A stretch of DNA of 64,000 bases from Enhydrobacter sp. Its GTDB lineage: Bacteria; Pseudomonadota; Alphaproteobacteria; Reyranellales; Reyranellaceae. The notes beneath the pieces are model-generated. The model saw only the letters and a list, made by a program, of their open reading frames with translations, made no database searches and was not told where the DNA came from. The stretch lies in NCBI GenBank assembly GCA_025808875.1, contig CP075528.1, forward strand, positions 4,524,473-4,588,472. Reading direction: 5' to 3'. A program made the position numbers and the translations under genes. The stretch's first letter is position 1, and every line of letters begins with the position of its first letter. Positions 24,620 to 33,628 of the stretch are shown piece by piece.

Positions 24620-27600
24620 ATGTCGCTTTCCGGCGCCTCCGGCCGCCTGACCGCCGTCCTCGGTCCGACCAACACGGGCAAGACCTATCTCGCGATCGAA
24701 CGCATGCTCGGGCACGAATCCGGCATGATCGGGTTCCCGCTGCGCCTGCTGGCGCGCGAGAACTACGATCGCGTCGTCGCGCTCAAGGGTGCCTCGCAAG
24801 TCGCGCTGATCACCGGCGAGGAACGGATCGCGCCGCCGGGCGCGCGCTACTTCGTCTGCACCGTCGAATCGATGCCGGTCGACCGCCCGGTGTCGTTCCT
24901 CGCCGTCGACGAGGTGCAGATGGCGGCCGACCCCGAGCGCGGCCACTTCTTCACCGATCGGCTTCTTCACGCGCGCGGCACCAACGAGACCATGCTGCTC
25001 GGCGCCGACACCGTGCGCCCGGTGCTCAACCGCCTGCTGCCCGACATCGACATCGTCGCCCGGCCGCGCTTCTCCAAGCTCGCCTATGTCGGACCGAAGA
25101 AGGCGACGCGCCTGCCGCCCCGCTCGGCGGTGGTCGGCTTCTCGGCCAACGAGGTCTATGCCATCGCCGAGCTGATCCGCCGCCAGCGCGGCGGCACGGC
25201 GATCGTGATGGGCGCGCTCAGCCCGCGCACGCGCAACGCCCAGGTCGACATGTTCCAGTCGGGCGAGGTCGACTATCTCGTGGCGACCGACGCGATCGGC
25301 ATGGGCCTCAACATGGACGTGAACCACGTGTGGTTCGCGTCGTTGCGCAAGTACGACGGCCGCACCCTGCGCCCGCTGCGCGCCGTCGAGCTCGCGCAGA
25401 TTGCCGGCCGTGCCGGGCGCCACATGAACGACGGCACCTTCGGCACGACGACGGACGTCGGCGGCCTCGATCCGGAGGTGGTGGAGGCGATCGAGAACCA
25501 TCGCTTCGATCCGCTGCGCGAGGTTCAATGGCGCAACGGCGAGCTCGACTTCCGCTCGGTGCCGGCGCTGGTCGCGTCGCTCAATCGCACGCCGCCGCAT
25601 GCCGCGCTGCAGCGCGTGCGGGAGCAGGACGACCAGCTCGCCCTGCAGACCCTGTCGCAGCAATCCGAGTTCCTGCCGCGGCTGCACGCGCCGGCGCGCG
25701 TGCGGTTGCTGTGGGACGTCTGCCAGGTTCCCGATTTCCGCAAGACGATGACGGAAGAGCACACGCAACTGCTGGGGCAGCTCTTCACCCATCTGACCCA
25801 GGGCGGCGAACGCCTGCCGGAGGACTGGATCGAGGGTCACGTCAAGCGACTCGATCGCTACGATGGCGATATCGATACGCTGATGGCACGCATCGCGCAC
25901 GTTCGGACGTGGACCTACATTTCGCATCGCGCCGACTGGATCCAGCGCGCCATGCACTGGCAGGAACGCGCGCGCGCCATCGAGGACAAACTGTCGGACG
26001 TGTTGCACCAACGGCTCACGCAAAGGTTTGTCGATAGACGCGCGGCCCTGCTTGTAAGAAGATTGCGCGATGAGGGTGAAATGACGACGTCGGTCGCCAC
26101 CGCGGGCGAGGTCACGGTCGAAGGCGAACACCTCGGACGCATCGAGGGCTTTCGATTCGTGCCCGACACGACCGAGAACCACGCCGACCAGAAGGCCGTT
26201 CTCAGCGCCGCGCTGAAGGCGTTGCGCCAGGATCTGCCGACACGCCTGCAGGCGTTCGTCAACTCGGCCGATGGCGAGATCGTCTTCGATTCGCAGCTCC
26301 GAGTCTGCTGGGGCGGCGGTCCCGTCGCGCGGCTGCTGCCGAGCGGCGACATCCTCGCTCCCAAGGTCGAAGCCCTGCCGTCCGACCTGCTGGACGGACC
26401 GTCGCGCGAGGAAGTGCGCAAGCGCGCCGCGACCTGGGTCGAAACGCGCATCCGATTGGGATTGAGCGAGTTGATGGACGCGCGGGCGACGGCCGAATTG
26501 CCGGCTGGCGCCCGCGGCATCGTCTTCCAGCTCTGCGAAGGGCTGGGAGTCTTGCCGAGACGCCCGATCGAACACCAGCTCGGCGAGCTCGGCGAGGAGG
26601 ACCGCAAGGCCCTGGCGCGACTCGGCGTGCGCGTCGGCGTCTTTTCGCTTTACTTCCCGAGCATGCTGAAGCCGGTGCCGATCAGGCTGCGGGCCGGCCT
26701 CTGGATGGTGGCCAGGAATCGCGAGACCATTCCCCCGCTGCCCATCGAGGGCCGGACGTCGATGGATCTGCCACCGAACGCCGAGCGCGAATTCTACGCG
26801 GCGATCGGCTACCTGCCGCTCGGCAGCCACGCGATTCGCGCCGACATGGTGGAGCGTCTGGCGGCGATGGCCCGGCACGCCGTGCGCGACAGCCGCGAGG
26901 CCGCGCGCCGCCGTGACCAGCAGGCCAAGAAGCCTGTCGGCGAATCGACGGACGAGCGCGCGCGCGAGTCGACGGGTGAAGCGCGGGCAACGTCGTCGAC
27001 CGACGAGATCAGCGAATGGGCGATTGTCGCGGCCGCCTTCGGCGAGAGCGAGCCCGCTGCCGAGACGGTGGCGGCGTTGTCGGAATCCCCGACCGCCGAC
27101 GAACCAACCGTGACCCGGGAAAGCACCGGCGACATCGAGGCAGCCCCGACGACCGACGCAGCCGAAGACATGTCGGCCGAAGAGACGGCGTCCGCCGCGC
27201 CGGAGAGCGAGCAAGCCCCGACGGAGGCACCGAAGACGGAAGCGCCGAAGAGGAGCGAACCCAGGCCTCTGCCGCCGGGCTGGTTCCGGGCGACGCCGCA
27301 GATGATGTCGCTGGTCGGCTGTTCGGAGCCGGAGATGGCCGACGTCCTGCGCGGGCTTGGCTATCGCGTTCACCCGCCCACCGAAGAGAGCGGCCCACTG
27401 CATGCCTTTTCGGTGAAGCCACGTTTCGTGCGCGAGCGCGAGGAGCAGCGCGAGCGTCAACGTCAGGAACAGCGCGAGCAGCGTGAGCGCCGTCGTCTCG
27501 AACGCCCGGCGAGACCCAACGAACGACAATTCTTCGCCGATTCACCGCGTCCCGATCACAAGGGCGAACAACGAAGCGGGCCGCGTGGCGAGAACCGAGG

Positions 27601-27793
27601 CGACCGTCCGCGGCCGGAAGGCGCGCGAGAGGATCGGCCGCATGGCGACAGGCCGCGGGGTTCGCGTCTGCCGAGACGCGACGCGGGCGGCCCCGCGCTG
27701 CGCCTCTACGCCACGACCGAGAAGAAAGGCGATGCAGCAGCCGATTCGCCGTTTGCCAAGCTGCTCGAGCTCAAGCTCGGCGGAAAGAAGTAG
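24620..27793 (+). CDS. SUV3-like superfamily 2 RNA helicase
   Basis: A 1057-residue helicase of the alphaproteobacterial/mitochondrial SUV3 group. Motif I is GPTNTGKTYLAIERM (about 15), motif II DEVQM (about 98), motif V ATDAIGMGLNMDV and motif VI QIAGRAGRH (about 260). The C-terminal SUV3 region follows. Beyond about residue 760 comes a long charged tail, first Glu/Thr-rich and then Arg/Glu-rich (REREEQRERQRQEQ), likely disordered and RNA-binding. It opens a group with an S4 protein, ferredoxin and carD. An RNA-decay role is inferred from the family. Confidence 0.92.
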   Translation: MSLSGASGRLTAVLGPTNTGKTYLAIERMLGHESGMIGFPLRLLARENYDRVVALKGASQVALITGEERIAPPGARYFVCTVESMPVDRPVSFLAVDEVQMAADPERGHFFTDRLLHARGTNETMLLGADTVRPVLNRLLPDIDIVARPRFSKLAYVGPKKATRLPPRSAVVGFSANEVYAIAELIRRQRGGTAIVMGALSPRTRNAQVDMFQSGEVDYLVATDAIGMGLNMDVNHVWFASLRKYDGRTLRPLRAVELAQIAGRAGRHMNDGTFGTTTDVGGLDPEVVEAIENHRFDPLREVQWRNGELDFRSVPALVASLNRTPPHAALQRVREQDDQLALQTLSQQSEFLPRLHAPARVRLLWDVCQVPDFRKTMTEEHTQLLGQLFTHLTQGGERLPEDWIEGHVKRLDRYDGDIDTLMARIAHVRTWTYISHRADWIQRAMHWQERARAIEDKLSDVLHQRLTQRFVDRRAALLVRRLRDEGEMTTSVATAGEVTVEGEHLGRIEGFRFVPDTTENHADQKAVLSAALKALRQDLPTRLQAFVNSADGEIVFDSQLRVCWGGGPVARLLPSGDILAPKVEALPSDLLDGPSREEVRKRAATWVETRIRLGLSELMDARATAELPAGARGIVFQLCEGLGVLPRRPIEHQLGELGEEDRKALARLGVRVGVFSLYFPSMLKPVPIRLRAGLWMVARNRETIPPLPIEGRTSMDLPPNAEREFYAAIGYLPLGSHAIRADMVERLAAMARHAVRDSREAARRRDQQAKKPVGESTDERARESTGEARATSSTDEISEWAIVAAAFGESEPAAETVAALSESPTADEPTVTRESTGDIEAAPTTDAAEDMSAEETASAAPESEQAPTEAPKTEAPKRSEPRPLPPGWFRATPQMMSLVGCSEPEMADVLRGLGYRVHPPTEESGPLHAFSVKPRFVREREEQRERQRQEQREQRERRRLERPARPNERQFFADSPRPDHKGEQRSGPRGENRGDRPRPEGAREDRPHGDRPRGSRLPRRDAGGPALRLYATTEKKGDAAADSPFAKLLELKLGGKK

Positions 27794-27813
27794 CGACCCG
27801 CGGCGCCGGCGCG

Positions 27814-28068
27814 ATGCGGCTCGACAAGTGGCTCTGGCATGCTCGCTTCTTCAAGACCCGCGGTCTGGCCGCGCGACACGTCGAAAGATCCCGTTTCCGG
27901 CTCGACGGCCGCGTGACCGACAAACCGCACGCTACCGTGGCGCCCGGCATGGTCCTCACCTTCGCGCTGGGCTCGCGTGTGCGCGTCGTGCGCATCCGCG
28001 CCCTCGGCGAGCGTCGCGGGCCGGCTCCCGAAGCGCAAACGTTGTATGACGAAATCGACGGTGCGTGA
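27814..28068 (+). CDS. S4-domain RNA-binding protein (HslR-like)
   Basis: An 84-residue protein made of little more than an S4 domain: MRLDKWLWHARFFKTRGLAARHVERSRFRLDGRV, then KPHATVAPGMVLTF. It resembles Hsp15 (HslR), which binds stalled 50S subunits carrying nascent chains. It begins 20 bases after the helicase stop and is probably co-transcribed with it. Confidence 0.88.
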   Translation: MRLDKWLWHARFFKTRGLAARHVERSRFRLDGRVTDKPHATVAPGMVLTFALGSRVRVVRIRALGERRGPAPEAQTLYDEIDGA

Positions 28069-28134
28069 TTGCGCAGCCTTGCGCCGATGCGCGCCGCACG
28101 TTAAGCACGCGCCCGCTCGTTCCTGGAGCCGTTG

Positions 28135-28470
28135 ATGACGTATGTCGTGACCGAGGCTTGCATCAAGTGCAAGTACATGGATTGTGTCGAAGTCTGCCCC
28201 GTGGACTGCTTCTACGAGGGTGAGAACATGCTCGTCATCAATCCGGACGAATGCATCGATTGCGGCGTCTGCGAGCCCGAATGTCCTCCCAAGGCGATTC
28301 TGCCGGACACTGAAAAGGGGCTGGAGCAGTGGCTTGAGGTCAACAGGACCTATTCGGCGCAATGGCCCAACATCACCCGCAAGGGCGAAGCCCCGGCCGA
28401 CGCCGAAGAGCACAAGGACGAGCCCGACAAGTTCAACAAGTACTTCAGCGACAAACCCGCGGCGCGTTAG
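28135..28470 (+). CDS. fdxA: Seven-iron ferredoxin FdxA
   Basis: A 111-residue ferredoxin. The first cluster region is CIKCKYMDCVEVCPVDCF and the second CIDCGVCEPECP, giving one 3Fe-4S and one 4Fe-4S cluster as in FdxA proteins. The tail (about 65-111) is the charged extension usual in alphaproteobacteria. The ATG at 28135 is preferred over a TTG just before it; GGAG stands 8 bases upstream. The electron partner is not evident. Confidence 0.94.
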   Translation: MTYVVTEACIKCKYMDCVEVCPVDCFYEGENMLVINPDECIDCGVCEPECPPKAILPDTEKGLEQWLEVNRTYSAQWPNITRKGEAPADAEEHKDEPDKFNKYFSDKPAAR

Positions 28471-28514
28471 ATTCGATCCCTTCCAAGTCTCTTTCCGCAT
28501 CTTTGCAACGAGCT

Positions 28515-28554
28515 ATGCAATTGTTGCATGGGGCGACCGTTGCCGAAATGCAAC
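28515..28554. promoter_or_regulatory. Two adjacent TTGC/GCAA inverted repeats before carD
   Basis: ATGCAA-TTG-TTGCAT (28515-28529) is a perfect palindrome with 6-base arms. GTTGC-N6-GCAAC (28539-28554) follows 9 bases later, and another TTGCAA lies at 28503. They fall in the 283-base gap between fdxA and carD. I cannot name the regulator. The repeated half-site suggests cooperative binding of one dimeric protein. Confidence 0.45.
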
Positions 28555-28753
28555 AACAGACGCGACTCTTTCGTAAATTTCTGCTATGAAGTTCCTGCTG
28601 GAAGCGATCCGGGTTCGGTTCGCCGCTGGCTCGGCCACCACGTCGGTATCCGAAAGAAACTTACCGATATGGCACCGAGCCAATCGTGCAGGGGAGCATG
28701 AGCGGCGCGTCGCGGTATCGTTGAATGCGGGGCACAGAGTGAAGGGACTGGAC

Positions 28754-29281
28754 ATGGCCAAGCCGAAGAAGATCGCGGCCAAGGCGAAGGAATTTGCGTT
28801 CGAGAAGGGCGATTTCGTGGTCTATCCGACCCACGGCGTGGGGCGCGTGATCGACATCGAGGCCAAGGAGATCGCCGGCCACAAGCTCGACCTGTTCGTG
28901 ATCTCGTTCGAGCAGGAGCGGATGATGCTGCGCGTGCCGGTGGCCAAGGCCAAGATATCCGGCCTGCGCAAGCTCAGCTCCCGCAAGATCATGGAGAACG
29001 CGCTGGTCACCCTCAAGGGCCGCAGCCGCATCAGCCGCGCGATGTGGAACCGCCGCGCCCAGGAATACGAAGCCAAGATCAACTCGGGCGACCCCGTGTC
29101 GATCGCCGAGGTCGTGCGCGACCTGCATCGCAACGCGGGTCAGCCCGATCAATCCTACAGCGAACGGCAAATCTACGAAGCGGCTCTGGACCGGCTGGCA
29201 CGCGAGCTGGCGGCGGTCGAGCGTATCGACAAGGACGTGGCGACCCAGAAGCTGAACAGCGTCCTGCAAAAGGTCGCGTAG
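28754..29281 (+). CDS. carD: CarD-family transcriptional regulator
   Basis: A 175-residue protein that binds the RNA polymerase beta subunit and stabilises open promoter complexes. FEKGDFVVYPTHGVGRVIDIE (about 15-35) is the Tudor-like polymerase-interacting domain. The helical C-terminal domain includes RISRAMWNRRAQEYEAKINSGDP and the basic and Trp residues that touch DNA. The ATG at 28754 is chosen over an upstream in-frame ATG because GAAGGGA precedes it and homologues begin near here. A terminator follows. Confidence 0.94.
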   Translation: MAKPKKIAAKAKEFAFEKGDFVVYPTHGVGRVIDIEAKEIAGHKLDLFVISFEQERMMLRVPVAKAKISGLRKLSSRKIMENALVTLKGRSRISRAMWNRRAQEYEAKINSGDPVSIAEVVRDLHRNAGQPDQSYSERQIYEAALDRLARELAAVERIDKDVATQKLNSVLQKVA

Positions 29282-29307
29282 GCGCTCTGTACCAGTTCGA
29301 GATCGAG

Positions 29308-29345
29308 GGGCGGCCGGACGATGACGTCATGCCGCCCTTTTTCTT
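29308..29345 (+). terminator. Rho-independent terminator after carD
   Basis: Arms GGGCGGC (29308-29314) and GCCGCCC (29331-29337) pair around a 16-base loop that itself contains the palindrome ATGACGTCAT. A run of five Ts and then CTTT follows directly. It lies 27 bases after the carD stop and faces the convergent protease gene. Confidence 0.8.
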
Positions 29346-29369
29346 TGCGGGGCTTCGTCGAGCGGCGTT

Positions 29370-30782
29370 TCAGGGTTCGACGATCTTGACCTGAGGCAGG
29401 CGCGCCAGCTCGGCGGGACTGGCCACGCCGTTCAGGGTCAACAGACGCTCCATCTTCAGTTCGGGATACGGCAGGCGCGCGGCGAGCTGCGCCGGCGCGG
29501 GGCCGCCCGACACGATCCGCAGGCGATAAGGACGCAGCGCCGCGGCCTCGGACTCCGACAGCGGCCGCAAGGTGCGAGCCGAGGACACCAGGAGTTCGAT
29601 CCGCCTGTCACGGTCCGGCCCATCCGCCAGCAAGTTGAAGTAGCAGACGCCATCGCCGTGGCGGACCACGACATAGCGGACCTGTCCCAACCCGGCGTCG
29701 GCACCTCGCGCCCGCGCGCCGATCGCCGCCTCGGCCCCGCCGATCGTGACGGCCTGAATGTCCGTCGGCGTCGGCTTCATCTGATCGCGCATCCAGGTCG
29801 CGAGCGGTCCTTCGATGCGATCCGCGCCGCAGGAAAAATAGAGGAGCGACCGGTCCCGGCCAACGCCGAGGATGCCATCGCGATCATTCAGCAGGCGGAA
29901 ATCCGGCGGCGCATCGAAGGCCAGGCGCAGGATCGGGTGCCGAAAAGCGGGGCCGCGCACGAAGCCCTCCTGCGGTGCATCGTCGACCGACATTCCATCG
30001 AGCTGCTCGAGATAGCCGGCGCGATCGCCGGCGCCTCCCGGCCGGCGCGCCGACACGGCGCGCGGCAGCGCCGCCAGCCGCTCCTCGGGGCCGGGATGCG
30101 TCGACAGCGCGCTGCGTTGATCGGCCGGGTCCGACGGATCCTGCTGGCCCCAGATCCGCTCCTCGAGCGCGGATTGGCGTTGCAGCTTCTCGATCAACGT
30201 CGTCATGGCGTCGCTGCGATAGCCGGCTCTGACCAGGTAGCTGACGCCAAGCCGGTCGGCCTCGAGCTCCTGCTCGCGCGAGTAGCGCCGAAGGGCGAGC
30301 AGGCCCGATCGCGCCACCGAGCGGCCCACCGTTACCGAGCCGCTGACCAGCGCCGCATCGACAGCGGCGTCGATCACCTTGCGTCGGGCCTGTTCGCGCT
30401 GCGCGGCGTGGCGCTGCATGACATGCCCCATCTCGTGGCCCATCGCGGCGGCGAGCTCATCCTCGTCGTCGAGCAGCGCCAGCAGGCCGCGGGTGACGAA
30501 AATGTAGCCCGACGACAGGGCGTGCGCGTTGGCCAGCGGCTGGTCAAGCACGTAGAAGCGGAACCTGTCGCCGAGGCCCGAACCCGTCGCCAGCTTCTGG
30601 CCGACCCGTTCGACCAGCGATTGAAGCGCGGGCGAGGGGTAGGCGCCGCCGACGTCGCGCTCGATCTCGCGCGGCAGGGGCGGGCTGTGCCCCGTCGACG
30701 CCGTTTGCGGCGGCGGCGCGCCCATCGTACAGGCCGCGACGGTAAGCAGCGCGAGCAGCGCCAGGGTGCGGCGAATGAACAC
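29370..30782 (-). CDS. M48-family metalloprotease, lipoprotein
   Basis: A 470-residue envelope protease. The N-terminus FIRRTLALLALLTVAAC is a lipoprotein signal with lipobox VAAC. The zinc site HEMGHVMQRH is followed by the third ligand in EQELEADRLG, as in BepA/YfgC-like proteases. The C-terminal region (about 250-470) includes a stretch seen in predicted Zn-dependent proteases and probably binds substrate. The GTG at 30782 is chosen because GGAGG stands 4 bases before it; the upstream ATG lacks such a site. Outer-membrane protein quality control is the likely role. Confidence 0.88.
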   Translation of the reverse strand: MFIRRTLALLALLTVAACTMGAPPPQTASTGHSPPLPREIERDVGGAYPSPALQSLVERVGQKLATGSGLGDRFRFYVLDQPLANAHALSSGYIFVTRGLLALLDDEDELAAAMGHEMGHVMQRHAAQREQARRKVIDAAVDAALVSGSVTVGRSVARSGLLALRRYSREQELEADRLGVSYLVRAGYRSDAMTTLIEKLQRQSALEERIWGQQDPSDPADQRSALSTHPGPEERLAALPRAVSARRPGGAGDRAGYLEQLDGMSVDDAPQEGFVRGPAFRHPILRLAFDAPPDFRLLNDRDGILGVGRDRSLLYFSCGADRIEGPLATWMRDQMKPTPTDIQAVTIGGAEAAIGARARGADAGLGQVRYVVVRHGDGVCYFNLLADGPDRDRRIELLVSSARTLRPLSESEAAALRPYRLRIVSGGPAPAQLAARLPYPELKMERLLTLNGVASPAELARLPQVKIVEP

Positions 30783-30865
30783 TGATCCTCCTCGACGCCG
30801 GAAGACCTTAGCCATTGCCGAGGTGCCACCGCAATCGCGACGGCTCTGGCACGAAGGCCGCCGCT

Positions 30866-31903
30866 ATGGCAGTGATGCAGGCGGATAGCCGCATGCCGCG
30901 TTCAGAGACCCCCCTTCGTTCGGACCTGTTCCCGGAGATCTCGCCCTATTCCAGCGGCATGCTCGCCGTGGACGGGCGCCACACGATCTACTGGGAGCAG
31001 AGCGGCAATCCCGAAGGCGTGCCCGTGGTCTTCCTGCACGGCGGCCCCGGCGCAGGCTCGGCCCCCGTCCATCGCCGGTTCTTCGACCCGCAGTTCTATC
31101 GCATCGTCGTGTTCGATCAGCGCGGCTGCGGCCGTTCCATGCCGCTCGGCGATCTGCACGACAACACCACCGATCATCTGGTCGGCGACATGGAAAAGCT
31201 CCGCGTCCATCTCGGCATCCCGCGTTGGATGCTGTTCGGCGGATCGTGGGGCAGCACGCTCGCCCTCGCCTACGGACTGAAACATCCAGAGCGCACGACG
31301 GGCTTCGTGCTGCGCGGCATCTTCCTCGGTGCCCGGCCTGAGATCGACTGGTTCCTTCACGGCATGCGCACGATCTTTCCCGAGGCATGGCGCGATTTCG
31401 CCGAACACCTGCCCGAACAAGAGCGCGGCGACCTGCTCGGCAACTACTATCGCCGGCTGACCGATCGCGATCCCGACATCCATCGCCCGGCGGCTCGCGC
31501 GTGGAGCCGCTACGAAGCCGCCTGCTCGACGCTCTATCCGACCGCCCGCGCGCCGTTCGAATCCGACCACGGCGGCTTCGCGCTGGCACTGTCGCGCATC
31601 GAAGCCCACTATTTCGCGAACGGGACGTTCGTTCACGAGGGATGGCCGTGGCCGGATCTCGACCGCATCCGCGCGCTGCCCTGCACCATCGTTCAAGGGC
31701 GCTACGACGTCGTCTGCCCGCCGATCACCGCCGAGGCGCTGTCACGCGCCTGGCCCGAAGCGCGATATGTCGTAGTGCCCGATGCCGGACACAGCGCGCT
31801 CGAGCCGGGCATTCGCGCCGCCCTGGTCAACGCGACGGAGAGCGTCCGCCTGTCGCTTGCGGACGAGACCCTTTTCGCGCCCCGCTTCCCGTGGGAGACC
31901 TGA
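30866..31903 (+). CDS. pip: Proline iminopeptidase
   Basis: Alpha/beta hydrolase that removes N-terminal proline from peptides (family S33). The oxyanion loop is VFLHGGPGAGS, the nucleophile Ser is in GGSWGSTLALAYGLKHP, the Asp in IVQGRYDVVCPP and the His in PDAGHSALEPG. YWEQSGNPEGVP near the start is typical. The start is uncertain: ATG at 30866 gives 345 residues and another at 30893 would give 336. The TauD-like gene begins 6 bases after its stop. Confidence 0.93.
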   Translation: MAVMQADSRMPRSETPLRSDLFPEISPYSSGMLAVDGRHTIYWEQSGNPEGVPVVFLHGGPGAGSAPVHRRFFDPQFYRIVVFDQRGCGRSMPLGDLHDNTTDHLVGDMEKLRVHLGIPRWMLFGGSWGSTLALAYGLKHPERTTGFVLRGIFLGARPEIDWFLHGMRTIFPEAWRDFAEHLPEQERGDLLGNYYRRLTDRDPDIHRPAARAWSRYEAACSTLYPTARAPFESDHGGFALALSRIEAHYFANGTFVHEGWPWPDLDRIRALPCTIVQGRYDVVCPPITAEALSRAWPEARYVVVPDAGHSALEPGIRAALVNATESVRLSLADETLFAPRFPWET

Positions 31904-31908
31904 GCGCC

Positions 31909-32967
31909 ATGGTCGATGAACTGCCGCCGGCACAGACCAATGCCGCCGCGTGGTACGGGCCGGACATGGCGGGGCGCAGCGACTGGGTGATGGCGCTCGG
32001 CGCGGCCGACATCGCAGAGATCGAGGATGCGACGAAAGCACTGGCGGCGCGCGAGGCAGACATCGCCGCCATCGGGCCCCGCGACTTTCCGTTGCCGACC
32101 TTCGGGGAGAGGCTGAAGGCGCGGGTCGAGAACGACGTGCTGAATGGCCGCGGCTTCCTGTTGATCCGCGGCCTGCCGGTCGAGCGCTGGTCGATCCGCG
32201 AGGCGGCGACCGCCTTCTTCGGGCTCGGCTGTCATCTCGGCAGCGCCCGATCGCAGAACGGCCAAGGCCACGTGCTGGGACACGTGCAGGATCTCGGCCT
32301 CGACGTGCGCAATCCGAACGTCCGCATCTATCAGACGCACGAGCGCCAGACCTACCACACCGACTCCTGCGACATCGTCGGCCTGCTGTGCCTCAAGACG
32401 GCCAAGCGCGGGGGCCTCTCGGCGCTCGTCAGTTCGACGACGATCTTCAACGAGATGCGCCGCCGGCGCCCCGATCTGCTGAAGCATCTGTTCGAGCCAC
32501 TCGCCACCGACCGGCGAGGCGAGGTTCCGGAAGGACAGAAGCCCTACTTCGAGATTCCGGTGTTCAACTGGCACGAAGGCTTCCTCAGCGCGATCTACCA
32601 GCGCCAGTACATCGACTCCGCCCAGCGCTTCGCCGACGCGCCGCGCCTCTCGCCGGTGCAGATCGAGGCGCTCGATTTGTTCGATTCGCTGGCCAACGAT
32701 CCAACTCTCAATCTCTTCATGGAGTTCAGGCCGGGAGACGTGCAGCTGGTGCACAATCACACGATGCTGCATGACCGCACGGCGTTCGAGGATTGGCCGG
32801 AGCCGGAGCGGCGTCGGCATCTGCTGCGGCTGTGGCTGGCGGCGGACAGGGCGCGGCCCCTTCCCGAGGTCTTCGCCCAGCGCTATGGCAGCGTGGCGAT
32901 CGGCGACCGCGGCGGCATCATCGTGCGCGGCACACGGTTGCACGCTCCGCTGGCCGCCGAGGGTTGA
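31909..32967 (+). CDS. TauD/TfdA-family 2-oxoglutarate/Fe(II) dioxygenase (first copy)
   Basis: A 352-residue oxygenase. The HxD iron motif is in TYHTDSCDIVGLL (about 145), the distal His in VHNHTMLHDRTAF and the 2-oxoglutarate Arg in HLLRLWLA. GFLLIRGLPVERW and the GHVQDLG segment match the TfdA group that includes many uncharacterised catabolic enzymes. The substrate is unknown. A clear paralogue lies at 47894, with the same GLPVERW and LFEP layout. It follows pip by 6 bases, so it may be co-transcribed. Confidence 0.87.
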   Translation: MVDELPPAQTNAAAWYGPDMAGRSDWVMALGAADIAEIEDATKALAAREADIAAIGPRDFPLPTFGERLKARVENDVLNGRGFLLIRGLPVERWSIREAATAFFGLGCHLGSARSQNGQGHVLGHVQDLGLDVRNPNVRIYQTHERQTYHTDSCDIVGLLCLKTAKRGGLSALVSSTTIFNEMRRRRPDLLKHLFEPLATDRRGEVPEGQKPYFEIPVFNWHEGFLSAIYQRQYIDSAQRFADAPRLSPVQIEALDLFDSLANDPTLNLFMEFRPGDVQLVHNHTMLHDRTAFEDWPEPERRRHLLRLWLAADRARPLPEVFAQRYGSVAIGDRGGIIVRGTRLHAPLAAEG

Positions 32968-33031
32968 CCCCGGCGAGCCGCCTCCCTAAGTGAAGGCCGC
33001 AAAAGAAACCACTCGAACTAGGGATTCTGCG

Positions 33032-33625
33032 ATGGCCAGCGATTCGACCGCGGGCGATGTCCCGACCGACATGCCGGTCGATCCGCCGGGCGGCCAGGAC
33101 GGCGGTCGTTCACCGGGCGAGCTGGAGCAGCTCGTCGAGCAGCTTCAGGCCGAAAAGGCCGACCTGCAGGACAAGTACCTGCGGGCCGCCGCCGACGCCC
33201 AGAACATCCGCCGACGCGCCCAGCAGGATGTCGAGAAGGAACGCAAGTTCGGCATCGAGCGCTTCGCCAGGGATGTGCTTTCGGTGGCCGACAATTTCGG
33301 GCGGGCGCTGACGGCGCTGCCCGGCGACTCCGACGTGGCCGACCCTGCCTTGCGCAACGTCATCCAGGGCGTACGCGCGACCGAGCGCGAGCTGCTGGCC
33401 ATCCTCGAGCGGCACGGCGTCGCGCGCATCGAGGCGCTGGGCAAGCCGTTCAACGCCGAGTTCCATCAGGCGATGATGGAGGTCGAGGATCCGACCGTGC
33501 CGACCGGCACCATCGTCCAGGAACTGATCCCCGGTTATCTGATTGCCGGTCGCCTGCTGCGCGCCGCGATGGTGTCGGTTTCCAAGGGCGGCCCGGCGCG
33601 CGAAGTCGCCAACGACGAACGCTGA
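33032..33625 (+). CDS. grpE: Nucleotide exchange factor GrpE
   Basis: Co-chaperone that releases ADP from DnaK. The 197 residues comprise an acidic disordered N-terminus, a coiled coil (LEQLVEQLQAEKADLQDKYLRAAADAQNIRRRAQQD) and the C-terminal beta domain with PFNAEFHQAMM and GTIVQELIPGYLIAGRLLRAAMVSV. The ATG at 33032 gives the usual length. It is separated from dnaK by an alkB gene on the other strand. Confidence 0.96.
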   Translation: MASDSTAGDVPTDMPVDPPGGQDGGRSPGELEQLVEQLQAEKADLQDKYLRAAADAQNIRRRAQQDVEKERKFGIERFARDVLSVADNFGRALTALPGDSDVADPALRNVIQGVRATERELLAILERHGVARIEALGKPFNAEFHQAMMEVEDPTVPTGTIVQELIPGYLIAGRLLRAAMVSVSKGGPAREVANDER

Positions 33626-33628
33626 CTC

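Noticed and set aside
24608..27529. A 973-codon open frame antisense to the SUV3-like helicase
   Set aside because: It has no recognisable motif and a shadow-type composition. The helicase on the plus strand has all its motifs.
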